Shown piece after piece: positions 53,362 through 64,000 of a stretch of 64,000 nucleotides of DNA. The DNA comes from Rhodocollybia butyracea. Taxonomy: Eukaryota > Basidiomycota > Agaricomycetes > Agaricales > Omphalotaceae. A model generated the notes under the pieces. The model saw only the letters and a program-made list of their open reading frames with translations, did not search any database and was not told the DNA's origin. Location: NCBI GenBank assembly GCA_015501585.1, contig JADNRY010000074.1:186001-250000 (forward strand), given 5' to 3'. Within the stretch, counting starts at the first letter, position 1; the number at the start of each line of letters is the position of its first letter. Position numbers and translations under genes: made by a program.

Positions 53362-56165
53362 GTAATAAGACAAGGTCAGATGTAATATGCTTGTTGTGCA
53401 ACCAAGCTTGTCTGAGATCCATAAATGGAGTATTGATGACAGTGTTGAGAAGTTTATACAATGGGAGCTTCGATGAACTAACTGTATAGCTCGATTGAAA
53501 CTCAGATGGTCCACGTTAGAAGAAGCGACTTTGACTTCATTCAGAACAAAGAAGCGGGTTTTGCTTATAGTGGGTGGCCTTTCCTGTCATTGAGGAAACA
53601 AAAGGTAAATTAGCTTGATTCCAGAGATCCCCAAGAGAGCTAGAGAGTGTACCGGCACCGAGAGTTCAACCAATGATTAGCGTGAAATATGAGTGACTGT
53701 TGAGGCTGTGGGCTCGAGTGACTATAGCTAGTTGGATAGAAGATAATAAGGGAATGTAGGAGGACCGTGACAGGGAGAGTCATGTATACATGCCCGAGTT
53801 CACCTTCGGACCTAGACGTACATACTTTCAAGCTTTCCTGTCGTCAAGTTTGCTGTTGTCCGTAAACTTGCTCTCATGTCAAATCCCAATAACTCTACTG
53901 GGTCTACTCCCAGATGGTTTGTTCAGGTAACGCGAAGACTTTCAGATATAGCTGGAGAAAAGGGATGAGGGATTGTACCCAAGGGCTGGGAGAAGAAGAG
54001 GCAGAAATGTGCAAGGCTGTTGATACGAAAGTCACGCAATATTGGCAGAACGAGGCTATATTAATCTCTAGAGAGACACAAAGTGCTACAGAGTCAAGGG
54101 GTAGAAGAACTAGTGACTCTAAGTCAAAACTGAGATCGTGACCATTTCGGGCTTTGTGCGTATGTATTGTGGTAGGATGACGTGGCTTGAAACGATTCAG
54201 CATGGAGGGGAGGGGAATTTGAGGCAAGTGTGCGCGGGCCGGCGCTCACACTGAGAGCTCTTCGTTGAGCCGTCTGCGTCAGTATGTACGAGTGGAAGAT
54301 GAATTCGATTTTTTGGGGAACATGGAATATCGGTAGGATACGGCGTATATGGGGTACTGGCAGCGACTTGGCTTAGACCAGGAGAGTTGGGAGAAGTTCT
54401 ACCCGTATATAGAGAACGAGAGTTGTCGGTACAAGCTGAATAACAAAGAGCAATGATACTTTTGAAATGCGAAAATGGATGTAAAGCCAAGGTTTTGCTG
54501 AGATATTGAGTTCCAAGAAGATTGGTGTTCAAGGGATATAACTACCCCGGAGCGGATGGTAAAAGTTAACTGAAAGGCCACGAAATAACAAGCGCCAAAA
54601 ATAATTAATGATTGCTCACATGCGCCAAAGTTTAGCGCTTATACATTTGTTCGTCTACTCTTTCAACTTTGAACTCAGATCTTCGGCTTTTGTGATCAGG
54701 ACTCGAACTCTACACTAGCGCTGCGCGCGAATCTCACACATACATGAAGTTTCGCACTGCAAGTTCCTCATTTACTTTCAACTCGTCACTTGCATACGGC
54801 GAATCATGCATTCATATTCCATCTCGCAAAACCATCTTAATCCCAGCTGCCGAAGAGACGAGTTTCCCTTCGGTTGCACCGCTGCCGACGCTCTTTCTCT
54901 GCTTTGTCCACCAGGATCGCTCTTCCCAGATGTAGGAAATGGATGTCGGGCTCAAGTTAGTGCCGGTGGTGCGTGCCGGGCAGTCTGAGTCAATTGGCAA
55001 GACTTTCCAGGTTTGTGTAACTTTTATGGCTCGATTTTTTTGCACTCCGTATGCACGCGAGTAGTTCGAATTCATTTCAGGCTTCGACTCCCTGCTGAGC
55101 GCTGAATATGAATATTGAATAAGCAAACGCGACTACGGCCAGCGTCATTAACAACTCCACATACAACTGACGTCAGTCCTAATACATTGGGCGGAGATAC
55201 CTCTCCTTTGGCCGAGATGGCCTGGTGTACGAACGGAGTAATGTCTTGGGCTCGTCTTCAGGTTGACCAATGTCAAGAGGCGAGTATTTCTCAATCTAGT
55301 GTTGGCATCTCCGCTGATCTTCACAAATTCCGTGTCAGTATCTTGCACCGTGCCACCAGAAGCTCCTCTTTGTGTTGCTCCATGCGGTATATCTGATGTG
55401 TGCACGCATTGTCCATGCGTTGTCTAAGTAGAGGCATACCCAGCCTGGACCCTTTATATTCTCACTGCTCTCCTCTTACACAGATTGCCTGAGAAACCTC
55501 TCTCAAGGCGTAGATTCCGTCTGAAATTTTCTCAAGTGCCAATGGTCGAACAGTTCTTGGTCTCTTACTACCTACTAGTCCCGCTACAATGAACAAATCG
55601 AGAACGTGCAAGACTGCAAATGTCATGATATGACTACGTTAGCATCTCGGCATGGGCGCATATATATAGCTGTAGTTACCCTGTCCCACTTCTTTAGCTT
55701 TAACCATTTCGTTGTTGTGGTCTATTCTCCGCGTTGCGGGCCTTATGGTCCATGTCCGTGACAGCAAAAGGCTATGGAAGATCAAACGCATAATATCTAG
55801 AGGAAGATGGAGACAGCAATACTTCGCATTCCCGTAGGGTGCGCCCTTTTCGAGTTCCATGACCATTGCCTGTGCTTTGACCCTGCTGTCGACTGTAACG
55901 GAGTCGTGACTTGTTACTTTGGTCACTAACACTTTCCTTAATCGTTCTGTTTACTCATTGAATTTTAGTAGTTACTTTCGCTCTTTACTTACTCGGTTTG
56001 ATTAAATAATATCTACTTATGGTAATAGGCCTACGAAAGGTATATAAGGTAGCAATTTACTGTAGGTAGGATAGGTCCTCGTGAATCGAATTCCCCCGGT
56101 TTACAACGGTTCTATCGAGCTTACCTCTTCTCTCACACTTCCCGTGTTGCGCTACGGTGACTCTG
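53362..56165. other. Long intergenic region, no supported gene
   Basis: Open stretches are short and unlike known domains. At 54744-55010 a CT-rich, TATA-poor start and MKFRTASSSFTFNSS.. followed by GT..AG-like boundaries could be a small gene, but no exon set kept frame convincingly. A TATATAAGG box occurs at 56041-56049. Confidence 0.4.
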
Positions 56166-57760
56166 TCACTCTAGCGTTACATCGACAAACCTCTGTAGGC
56201 ATCCAAGAGATACACCCATGTTCTCTAGCAACACATCTGATACCAAGAATCTAGATATAATAAGCCGGAATATTCTGAGACTGGGACAGATATTGACGTC
56301 AACGGAATCGTGCTTTCGGGTTAGGAGATCGAGATGAGAATCCCGCACGGTATGTCCACACATTGCGCCTGTCCTATTGATTTCCACTTGGCCTAGATCA
56401 ACGATTTCTAGAATACGAAGGCTTGAAGGAAGGTGAATGAGGCACTCGGTTAGAGCTGTAGAAGTCATGGATACCTCGAGCTTCAACTCCCGCAGCTGAT
56501 CAATTCAGGATATTCTGGGATTTGATGGAGATAACCAGGGGAGAAAGGGAACCTCAGTCAGGGATGGTATCCCAGTGTAGACAACACAGTGTCTTTAGGG
56601 AAGGACAGGATATGGATTTAAATAAACGATGGATGTCGGGATCGGGATGGGGGTGTAAGATGTCGTTTGGTGGAATAATGAACTGGAGCTTCAAGTGCAG
56701 AAGGGAAGGGAGATTTAACACAGAGCTGGAACGCTGCGATGAGCGACGAATAGGATTTATGCTGTTGAGTGTTACCGCTGCATGGAACGAATGAAGGTGC
56801 ATATTCCGCGACAGGATGGACAGTATGTCTGCAGGCCGAAGGGCGAATTGTCAAGTACCGACATGCTGGCTAATATAAGGTGTTTGATGTTAGGAGACCA
56901 GTTATGAGTCCGAGTGAGATGACCCATAACCGGGGAACTGAAACCATCGAGGTAAAGTTTATGAAGTTTTGGCATTAACTTTTCCGATATTGGCATGAGG
57001 GTGAAAAGTCTTCCTTCAATATGGTCGCCCCTGGCAGTCCAGTGCACTATACTCATTGACTCGAGCGCCGGAAATCTTGTCCTAAGATGGCTACGGACTG
57101 GGAAAAGTCGCACATGGTTGACAGTGAAAAGATTGTAAGGTCTACAAAGCGTGAGCTGTATCGCATCAAAAACGCAACTAGATCAAAGGTATCGTTCTCG
57201 AGGTTCACCAATTCGGGTTGTGGTTCATGACGAATCATTAGTGTTAAAGACAAGAGAAGTGAACCTGCGCATTTCAGCCATTGTTTAATACCATGGCGTT
57301 GTCTTTTCAGTTTCTCGTCGATTAAGCAGTGATAGGAGGACGGAAGACGCATACGGAGTTTACCCCATAGTTCTGGCGTAAGACGAATACGAGGTGAGCT
57401 CCACAGTTGTGGCGTGCTAAGCGCAACAGCTCGCCACTTTTGACAGACAAACAGCAACGCAAGAGGCGCTTCCATGATCAAGGAGGGTGGCAATATAGTG
57501 AACTTTGAGGGTAGACAGTGAGGAAATATTTGGAGTAAAAGCTCAACAGGTAAGCTGCGCCAGCCGTCGGATGAGATTAGATTAACACCTGAGGGAGTTC
57601 GAGAGCCTCGGGGAGCTGGGAGAACATCAACTTGAGTGGACGAAACTGGATTACCATTTCTGCTGGCCTGAGAACTAGAGGGAGCCAGTTCGTCTGCCGC
57701 ACCATTCAGCCCTCCCCACAACGTCGATGTACTAGAATTTCTGTAGGTTGTGGAATCCAT
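56166..57760 (-). pseudogene. F-box / leucine-rich-type gene with frameshifts
   Basis: The start ATG at 57760 begins MDSTTYRNSSTSTLWGG. An F-box-like helix set follows: WRSLPVELLLQIFPHCLP, PLALLFVCQKWRAVALSTPQ and LWSSPRIR, typical of basidiomycete F-box proteins (substrate adaptors of SCF ubiquitin ligases). LRR-like segments continue in other frames: LRTRFPALESMSIVHW (57080), LPSLLHLKLQFI (56720) and LPSSLRILEIVDLGQVE (56420). The frame changes at about 57110 and 56830 by one base each. These do not fit introns, so this is a pseudogene or has consensus errors. F-box genes of this type are highly expanded and often decayed in mushrooms. Confidence 0.68.
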
Positions 57761-59473
57761 AGTAAGTACCAGTAAGCGGTGGAAGGTCTATATCAAAATA
57801 TTATCACTATCTGTGTATGCTGCCAGAAGACTGGTGTAAGTACCTCTAGGTCGATACCAAAGTATCGATCGAAGATATACAGAACAAATCGGGTACTGCA
57901 ACTGCGTAGTCTCTCCAGAGAAGTTGTTAGAATCTACTTAGTCGGCACAAGCACAGTGCAACAGAGTAAGACAAGCTTTCTATCCTGGTCGATGCTTGAA
58001 TAGATGGCAGGACAGTTGACCTAGATCGCAACGATGGGGGATAAAGGCGGCTTGGAAAATCAAAGCTAGATATGTACTGTATACTAGTAAGCTACATACA
58101 TAATTGGCGGGACGACCAAGCAACTACGTACAAGGTAACAGTTGATCAGTACTTCTGGATTGCGAGGATCACAGAGGCAATGCAAAGGCAAACTTCGTGT
58201 AAAGCATGAAACGCCTCGAAGCTTAATCGCAAGCTGGATGCATGTTTGCTGCAGATTTCTGAGTCTGTGAACTGTATCCGGCGGCATAATCAGTCCAGTA
58301 AAGAGCTGGCAACCTTCTCAAGTCTTGAGAAACCAGCAAACACTCACAGTAGTGAGTGGGATTATTTCACACAATCAAATCGCATAGGTGTCTGATATCA
58401 CTGCCAGGCCAGTAGGTGGCTCGGAAACTGCTCGGAAATGCCCAAAGAAAAGATTTACCAAGAGTTCGGTTTGCAAGGGTCATCTTGGAGCTTGAGGATC
58501 TTTTGCATCAGCCCCTTTGATGCGTGCTGTCCAGAGACCTTCTCTGCATTGGCAGTGCTGGTTCCGATTGAGTTTGCTGCCTGAGAGCTTCATCCGCTTT
58601 CTTGCACTGTTTGAACTTTGAGACGCCACTGAGGTATAGGTTCTGTGCTAGTTCTCAACCTGGCATTGTCCCTTACGCGCTGTGCTTATCCATGGTGCAC
58701 CGTGGTGCCGATACATATTTTTTAATCGTTCGTAGTCCAACTGAATTAAGCTACCTCTTCGAAGACGTACATCCTTCTCGTGGCTATGCTTGCTGAAACA
58801 CGGCCGATTTTGGGATGAAGGATTACTTGTCTTCCTCGTCCTGATGAGTTTTGAAAAGATACTTTGCAGTAATTATTTCCATACTCCCAACTCGATCAGC
58901 CATTCTTTTCGCTGATACATGATAATTAGGATATATGTACCATGAATAATAAATGCGCAATAGGCTCACAATAAATCGATCACATAGATAGGTGAATAGA
59001 TGCGGCAGGATTCGGGGAGTACAGAACTTTGGAAGGAAGGAAGGAAGTGAATCAATTACTCGGCGCGGTCCAAGATCTGAACGTGAACGCCGGGGCACCC
59101 GAAGCTCCCATGGTGCGGCGCAAACACCACGGTCTTACTTATTCAGACAGGGACGAGCTCGCAACTAGCTCCAACCCACCACATATGGACACAATAAAAA
59201 GGGCTGGGAATGAGGCCTGAGGATGTAGGCGAGGATTTGGTGGGAGACGGAAGTTTAATTACACGTCCTGGATACTCGGCAAGATATGTTTACGAACTCC
59301 CTTGAATAACATAATGATCAGCAATTTCATTGTGCTCGGGTCCGTCACAAGGAGTCCAGTGCCTATGGAACGGCTAGCCACTGGCAAGAGTTTTCCAGAA
59401 GGACTCAACGCCGGTACCAAATGCTGTACATCACATATGCTTATACGAAACTCTGCCGTCAACTGCCCTTTAC
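57761..59473. other. Intergenic with duplicated segments
   Basis: No intact gene was seen. 58885-58995 resembles the region downstream of the CVNH gene (61838-61912), and 59030-59185 is the inverse of 28171-28360. Positions 59205-59275 (GAGGCCTGAGGATGTAGGCG) recur at 61689-61757. This looks like a duplicated tail of the CVNH locus. Confidence 0.5.
59030..59185 (-). repeat. Dispersed repeat, copy 2
   Basis: Reverse complement of 28200-28360 with about 80-85% identity by eye, including the GGAAGGAAGGAAGGAAGTGA microsatellite and GTGCGGCGCAAACACCACGG. Confidence 0.6.
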
Positions 59474-59773
59474 ATGTTTGTGAGGGAAACCATTCTGCAC
59501 TATGATGATATCTTGTCTATCAATAGTGTGGGCTACAAGTTTGTAGTGGAATTGGAGGGTCACTTACCAGGGGATATGAAGGTCGTTCACAAAGGCAAGC
59601 AAATAAATCGGATGATCGAAGACTTGGGATTGCCCGCTCTGACTAGAGTCACTAGACTCGAAATTCCCGATTTCAAAGGACTCAAGATCACAGCTGGCAC
59701 AGATTGCGGGGCGCCACTGCAGCACTACGTCTGCAGTCGACATATAATATATTCGAAAGTCACATTGCCATAG
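59474..59773 (+). CDS. Possible small protein (99 aa), unknown
   Basis: ATG-initiated, open to TAG at 59771. MFVRETILHYDDILSINSVG, KFVVELEGHLPGDMKV and VTRLEIPDFKGLKI look protein-like and soluble. No signal peptide, no known domain. Upstream sequence gives no clear promoter; it may be a remnant exon. Confidence 0.25.
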   Translation: MFVRETILHYDDILSINSVGYKFVVELEGHLPGDMKVVHKGKQINRMIEDLGLPALTRVTRLEIPDFKGLKITAGTDCGAPLQHYVCSRHIIYSKVTLP

Positions 59774-60235
59774 TGCAGAATGGTCTCCCAGCTTACGCCG
59801 CAGTATTGGTAGAGTGGCAAGATATTGTCTTGGCGCACTTATGAGCGAATGCCGCAAAGAATTCGATTAGTTCGTTGACGGCTCTGCGTGTGCAATACAA
59901 TGCCCTCCCGAAGGCAAGATAGGAACCCGTTTTCTCTTCGTCATTCTGTGTGCATGAGGTACTGTCCTTCTAAACACCAAGATTGAGTGTGAGCAACTGA
60001 CCGGTCTGTAATATCGTCCAAAGTCTTTTGACATCTGTTACAAAATCAGCAATCAAAGCATCTCATCTCCACAAAACCGAATGAATATCATTTACGGTAC
60101 TATACATAGTACTGCATTCGAAGAAACAAGGGCAACTGTCTATAGTCCTTAAAAACCTCTGGTTCGAAAGTTTTCCATCCGTCAACCCCCAGAGCTCACA
60201 ATCGATTCTTCACGTCGATTCTTCAATCCTACATA

Positions 60236-61068
60236 ATGGTCAATGTCCTCACCAACCTCACTGCCATCGCAGCAGCCGCCACCGGTCCCTTCTTCATCAC
60301 AAATACCGCCGGGAATCAAGCGATGGACATTGCTACCCATCTATGTGCACAATTGCAACCTATCCAGATGTTCATAGAAGGCAACTCGGCGGCCAGTCAG
60401 CTAGTAGGTTATGGCACTACTTTACTAATTACTAGTTATATAATGATTGTTTCAACAGTTTAATCTTGCTTCGGAGACTACCAAGGGGGGTACGCAATAC
60501 CAAGTAAGTCCAGTCTATTTTTTTTGAGTGATGTATACATCCGAGTCTATGTTAACGTTTATGGTATCTCAGTTTCAGAGCAACAATTGCGCAGGGTTCT
60601 CTGTCAGCTATCCTGGCGAAAAAACCGGCGCCCAGGCTCTTCGGGCTCAGACGGTCCTTCAGCCAGAGTCTCAGGTATTCTTCACGGTCACTCCAGGGAC
60701 ACCTGGAGTGAATAGTGGGCCGTTCAAGTGAGTTGTTTGCTTACTTACTCAGTTGTTGCTTGCTGAGTCCCATTGCTCATCATGGTCACAGTATCATCTT
60801 CGAGAGCCCCAGCCAAGGGCCTTTATATCTGACAGGATGGAATCCTGACGTTAGTTTCAGCCAAACCGGGCCCGTACGTGTTTTTCCCAAAAGTTCATCC
60901 CATCCTAGCTCTGACGGGATGTACCCTATTATTGATCCGGGTGCCTAGTTGACCTTTGAGCTTGAAAACATTGGTGATTCGCGCCAGGAGTGGCTGTTCG
61001 TTCGTATGTTTATCTGTCTATTTCTAGTATCATTTCAGAACTGAAGCTGCTTCTTGGTATAGCGGGCT
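60236..61068 (+). CDS. Small multi-exon gene, beta-rich protein of unknown function
   Basis: Exons 60236-60403, 60459-60503, 60573-60727, 60792-60873 and 60949-61003 join in frame. A last exon after the acceptor near 61039 would end at about 61068, giving roughly 178 aa. The protein is polar, with alternating short hydrophobics suggesting beta strands: ATHLCAQLQPIQMFIEGNSA, FNLASETTKGGTQYQ, NNCAGFSVSYPGEKTGAQAL, VFFTVTPGTPG and YLTGWNPDVSFSQTGP. There is no classical signal peptide. The regular 45-75 nt introns support a real gene. No family recognised; a small beta-sandwich lectin- or toxin-like fold is only a guess. The final exon is uncertain. Confidence 0.55.
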
Positions 61069-61918
61069 GAGATGTACTGCCAAGAACGCACTACTTATTC
61101 CAGAAAGTGAAGGAACGTTTTGGGACTCAGTTTTCGTCCTTCGATGAAATCCTTCAATGTATGCACTTGTATGCACTGGAAAGGAAGTGGGAAAGGAATG
61201 GTCTTCTTATCATGTAAAATATATAAATTGAAAATATTCGTTGTTCATCGGAGGCGCTCCGTACCAGGTGGACCATAAGTGGATCAAGACATCCAATAGA
61301 AACTTCCTTCCTTCCTCTCATATAGTACTGAATCAATATTGAAGGCGTTGAAGGCATGTACCAAGGTCTAAGATAGTACTGCGCTTATGCAGTAACTGTG
61401 CAGTAACCTGTACGGAACTGTACGAGACCAGTAAGTAACGGTACATACCAAGGTGACTATAAAGGTTCAGGGCCCATGTAACACCAAACTGGCGCTGTGT
61501 CTTCATGGACCTCAGTTAAGTGAGCTGGGCCTGGCCAATCGCGCTGGAGTTTTCGGTCCAACGCTGCAAAATATTTCGCTCCTTATGTTTAACAACTCCC
61601 ATACGATTCTCCGGGGGCATGAAACTCGCTAGAGCTTCAGTGATGGCTTTCACAACCACACATGGACGCGATGGCTAGAGCTTGAAATGAGGCCTGAGGA
61701 TGTAGGCGAGGATTTGGTCGAAGGCGGAAATGTAATAACATGTTCTGGATACTCCTGCAGAAAGCTCGAGTGTTTGTGGTCGACGGTGAAAGTTGTAACT
61801 TGTTTAAACATGTCGTGTGAACGACTAATATATGACAGTTAAGATATATGTACCATGAATGATAAATGCAAAATAGGCCCTCAATAAATCGATCCAATAG
61901 ATAAGTGAATGTCAACTC
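61069..61918. repeat. 3' flank of the CVNH gene with duplicated blocks
   Basis: 61689-61757 and 61838-61912 match 59205-59275 and 58915-58990 respectively (shared: ATATATGTACCATGAAT and CAATAAATCGATC). The second block directly follows the CVNH stop codon on the minus strand, so it is 3' UTR. The rest is non-coding. Confidence 0.5.
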
Positions 61919-62980
61919 CTAGTGCTTTCCGTTCACCAGTGAAACCTCCTTTATCTCCATCTCCTTGACATCCCTGCTCACCACAACATCTTCGCCAAAC
62001 ACATGCAACTTCGACGCGGTATTAACCGAGGAGTGCACCTGCGCATGTGCACTGACACCCTGCACCATCACCTCCATGCTCTGCGATATGTGCTCATACG
62101 CTGACTTGGTCACTACCTCGATTGCTCCTGCGATAGCCAGAGCCATGATAGAGCTCATCTGTGCGGTGACATGCTCCACCGTCGAATGGGCGATCTTGTT
62201 CATAGTGGCCTGCATGACGGGGTGTGTGGCGATGACGGAAAAGTCGGGCTCAGCAACAACTTTGAACTTCATCCAGGGAACTTCGCTGAGCATGGTCGAG
62301 AGGGATTCGTTGTACTCGATGACGACGATGACACCGTTGTCGGAGCGGAGTCTAGCGGCGAGGTCGAACCAGCACTCTTTGATTGTTCGGCCGTCGGTGA
62401 GTTTGCATTTAGCGAAGAGTTTTGTTCCTTCGATTCGGAAGCCCTCGGATGTACGGTGGAAGTCTTTGAAGCCCCACTTCAACTCGCCGTTGATGTTACC
62501 GAGGTACTTGTGGAGGTCGAAGGTGGAGACTTTCCAGTGTTCGCCATCCGCTAGAAGACACTCGGCTGAGAGAATACCTTCAGCTGAGACATGGTGTTTC
62601 CTGGTGCTCTGTGCGAAGGACATTGTCATTGTCCTGTATGAAATATGTCAATATTAAATAATAATTAAAACACAGGCAGATTGACTGACCTCACGCTCTT
62701 AAAGCTTGACTTCGTTTCAGAGTGGTACTCTGAAAAGTATTGGGTCTTCTCGGAAACAGCGGTGGAAACAGCAGTGGAACTGCTGCTTGCGCTCATACTA
62801 GCTGTCTTAACGGCCATGGTAGAAGCGATGTCAATTTTCAAATCTTCGGCACTACATGGGTTGGAAGTAAGTTCGTATATGCAACTAGATTTGAAACTAT
62901 AGCACTCACGCTTTCACTGCGTCAAGTACAGCGGGCTTGGCTTGGGACTGGGGAGTTTTCACAGAGTTGGTAGAAGACAT
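61919..62980 (-). CDS. CVNH (cyanovirin-N homology) domain protein
   Basis: Exons 62980-62910, 62851-62695 and 62608-61919 join in frame to 305 aa; the last acceptor (CGCACAG, 62609) is the one that keeps frame. Residues about 1-76 are a Ser/Ala-rich leader without signal peptide. A CVNH domain follows (about 78-190): HVSAEGILSAECLLADGEHW, FDLHKYLGNINGELKWGFKD, LFAKCKLTDGRT and WFDLAARLRSDNGVIVVI, the two tandem repeats of this mannose-binding lectin fold. The C-terminal ~110 residues are helical (STVEHVTAQMSSIMALAIAG, EVVTKSAYEHISQSMEVMVQ) and not part of CVNH. Fungal CVNH proteins are usually about 100 aa, so this is an extended form. If exons 1-2 are untranslated, an ATG at 62629 gives 236 aa. 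Confidence 0.8.
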
Positions 62981-64000
62981 CGTGTTTCTTGTTGGGCTGG
63001 TATCGTATCAGACAGTAAGTTGTAAGAGCGTTTGTCTCGACATACCTGTGGTGTGAGATATAGAGCTGAAGTTGCCTAATGAAGAATGGGGGATGTGAGA
63101 GAATGATTTAGGATTGAAGTTCTGTGAACTGAGGAAAGGATGGCGTTTCTCACTGACCTTTATACCTTTTGAGATTTTACTATGTGAAGCTAATAACCGG
63201 GTCGATAATCTCTGGATGAGGGCTAGATTGTCAGGTTCCTTGGTCATGAAAGTCCCGAGTCCCGACGCATACATATGGTGCAGGGCGTGATATTCAGGGG
63301 AGTGTGTTGAGAAGAGACGGTGCTGAACCATGTCCGTTGTTAAAAATTACCTTCAGGACGCTTGACGCAGTCAAGGAGAATACAGGGCATACTATAGTGA
63401 GAGAATTTGTATGAGCGTTATGAGAAATGTGGTGAAGGGTGCCATCTACTCAACATTAGTGCCTGACCTTGTTCTCGATCTCTGGCGACGTTAGTTTCAG
63501 GAGCGCAAGGAACACCCATAATAAGACCCTGGTTGAAGGCGAGATTATACAGGATCATATTCGATTTTGACCTGAAATGAATTTAGGTTTCGCTGTGATT
63601 ATCAGGGTCCTGGAGTGTCTATTTATTAGTGCCACGTCCCAACAGGTCCCAACTTCCAGGCAGCGGCGCCCCATAGTCGGCATTGATTGACATTCTATCC
63701 TTCTGACTGTCGGTTCCTGCTAGTCAACCGGCTTCGAACCTACTTATAGATTACCGTGTTGTAGCTTGAGTCGGAAACATCACTGTGATAAACTGATGCT
63801 GGGGAAGGATTCTACGGTACATTTGTGGTTCGCCTACCTCCCGATGACGAGTCGAGTGTCAGGAAATTACTTGAGCTTGAAGTTGAGCGTTGAACGCGTT
63901 GAACGCCGGATTTGAAAGTTCCCATGGGTAACGGAATCGGAGGATGGTCTTCACCGACTCATCGATCTGTACAAATGAATAGTTGCGCTTAGTACGGATT
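62981..64000. other. Upstream region of the CVNH gene, no gene seen
   Basis: The minus-strand promoter of the CVNH gene lies here. Short open stretches (for example 63008-63331) lack domain features. No repeats of note. Confidence 0.45.

Noticed and set aside
57053..57200. Intron to repair the F-box frame near 57110
   Set aside because: No GT..AG pair restores the LRR frame without removing conserved residues; a one-base break explains it better.
63008..63331. 107-codon minus-strand stretch upstream of the CVNH gene
   Set aside because: No ATG-supported domain, composition or splice context; lies in the promoter region.

Overview
The window looks like chromosomal DNA of a mushroom-forming basidiomycete (Agaricomycetes). 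Host genes are cut by many 45-70 nt GT..AG introns with CTAAC-type branch points, some gene starts are CT-rich, and the repeat load is typical of the group: Tc1/mariner with long TIRs, a Ngaro-type tyrosine-recombinase retroelement, Ty1/copia pieces, a LINE fragment, and an exonuclease-bearing transposon-like gene. About 75% of the window is mobile or repetitive DNA. The unique genes lie mostly right of 45 kb.

Layout. (1) 615-10105: a Tc1/mariner element with ~310 bp TIRs and TA target duplications carries a DD34E transposase pseudogene and a convergent second gene. A complete Ngaro-type element (4281-10020) with A1-ORFs-B1-A2-B2 split direct repeats sits inside its right TIR. (2) 10293-14913: a decayed gene with a 3'-5' exonuclease (DEDDy) domain, interrupted by a solo LTR with a 5 bp duplication. 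(3) 14914-18382: mostly non-coding, with a perfect hairpin and short repeats. (4) 18383-24563: a non-autonomous LTR retrotransposon (LARD-like; 1.39 kb LTRs, PBS and PPT present, no coding capacity). It abuts a 5'-truncated copy of a kinase-like gene. (5) 25.3-28.2 kb: LINE RT/RNase H fragment and degenerate sequence.

(6) 28624-46046 is the most unusual part. A small gene encoding a predicted secreted kinase-like protein (263 aa after splicing) is intact except that its first intron holds a 16.4 kb giant inverted-repeat element (28868-45271). That element has CACTG termini, a 3 bp TGA duplication, two collinear ~5.3/5.7 kb arms, and a core and inner arms built of a ~198 bp dimeric satellite in alternating orientation plus captured copia fragments. 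A paralogue of the kinase-like gene is the truncated copy at 24.5 kb.

(7) 48-64 kb is the host-like block: a UPF1-type SF1 helicase with an exonuclease-fold-like N-terminus (11 exons, 937 aa), a secreted protein of unknown function (313 aa), an F-box/LRR pseudogene, a small multi-exon gene, and a cyanovirin-N homology (CVNH) gene.

A cross-cutting observation is that duplicated copies which should be identical (the two LTRs, the split direct repeats, parts of the giant arms) differ mostly by one-base homopolymer length changes. Frame breaks in the transposons are of the same kind, while the long unique genes are open throughout. This points to residual consensus errors in repeats, or to very young insertions, rather than long decay. 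All functional calls come from reading motifs by eye; no database search was run.
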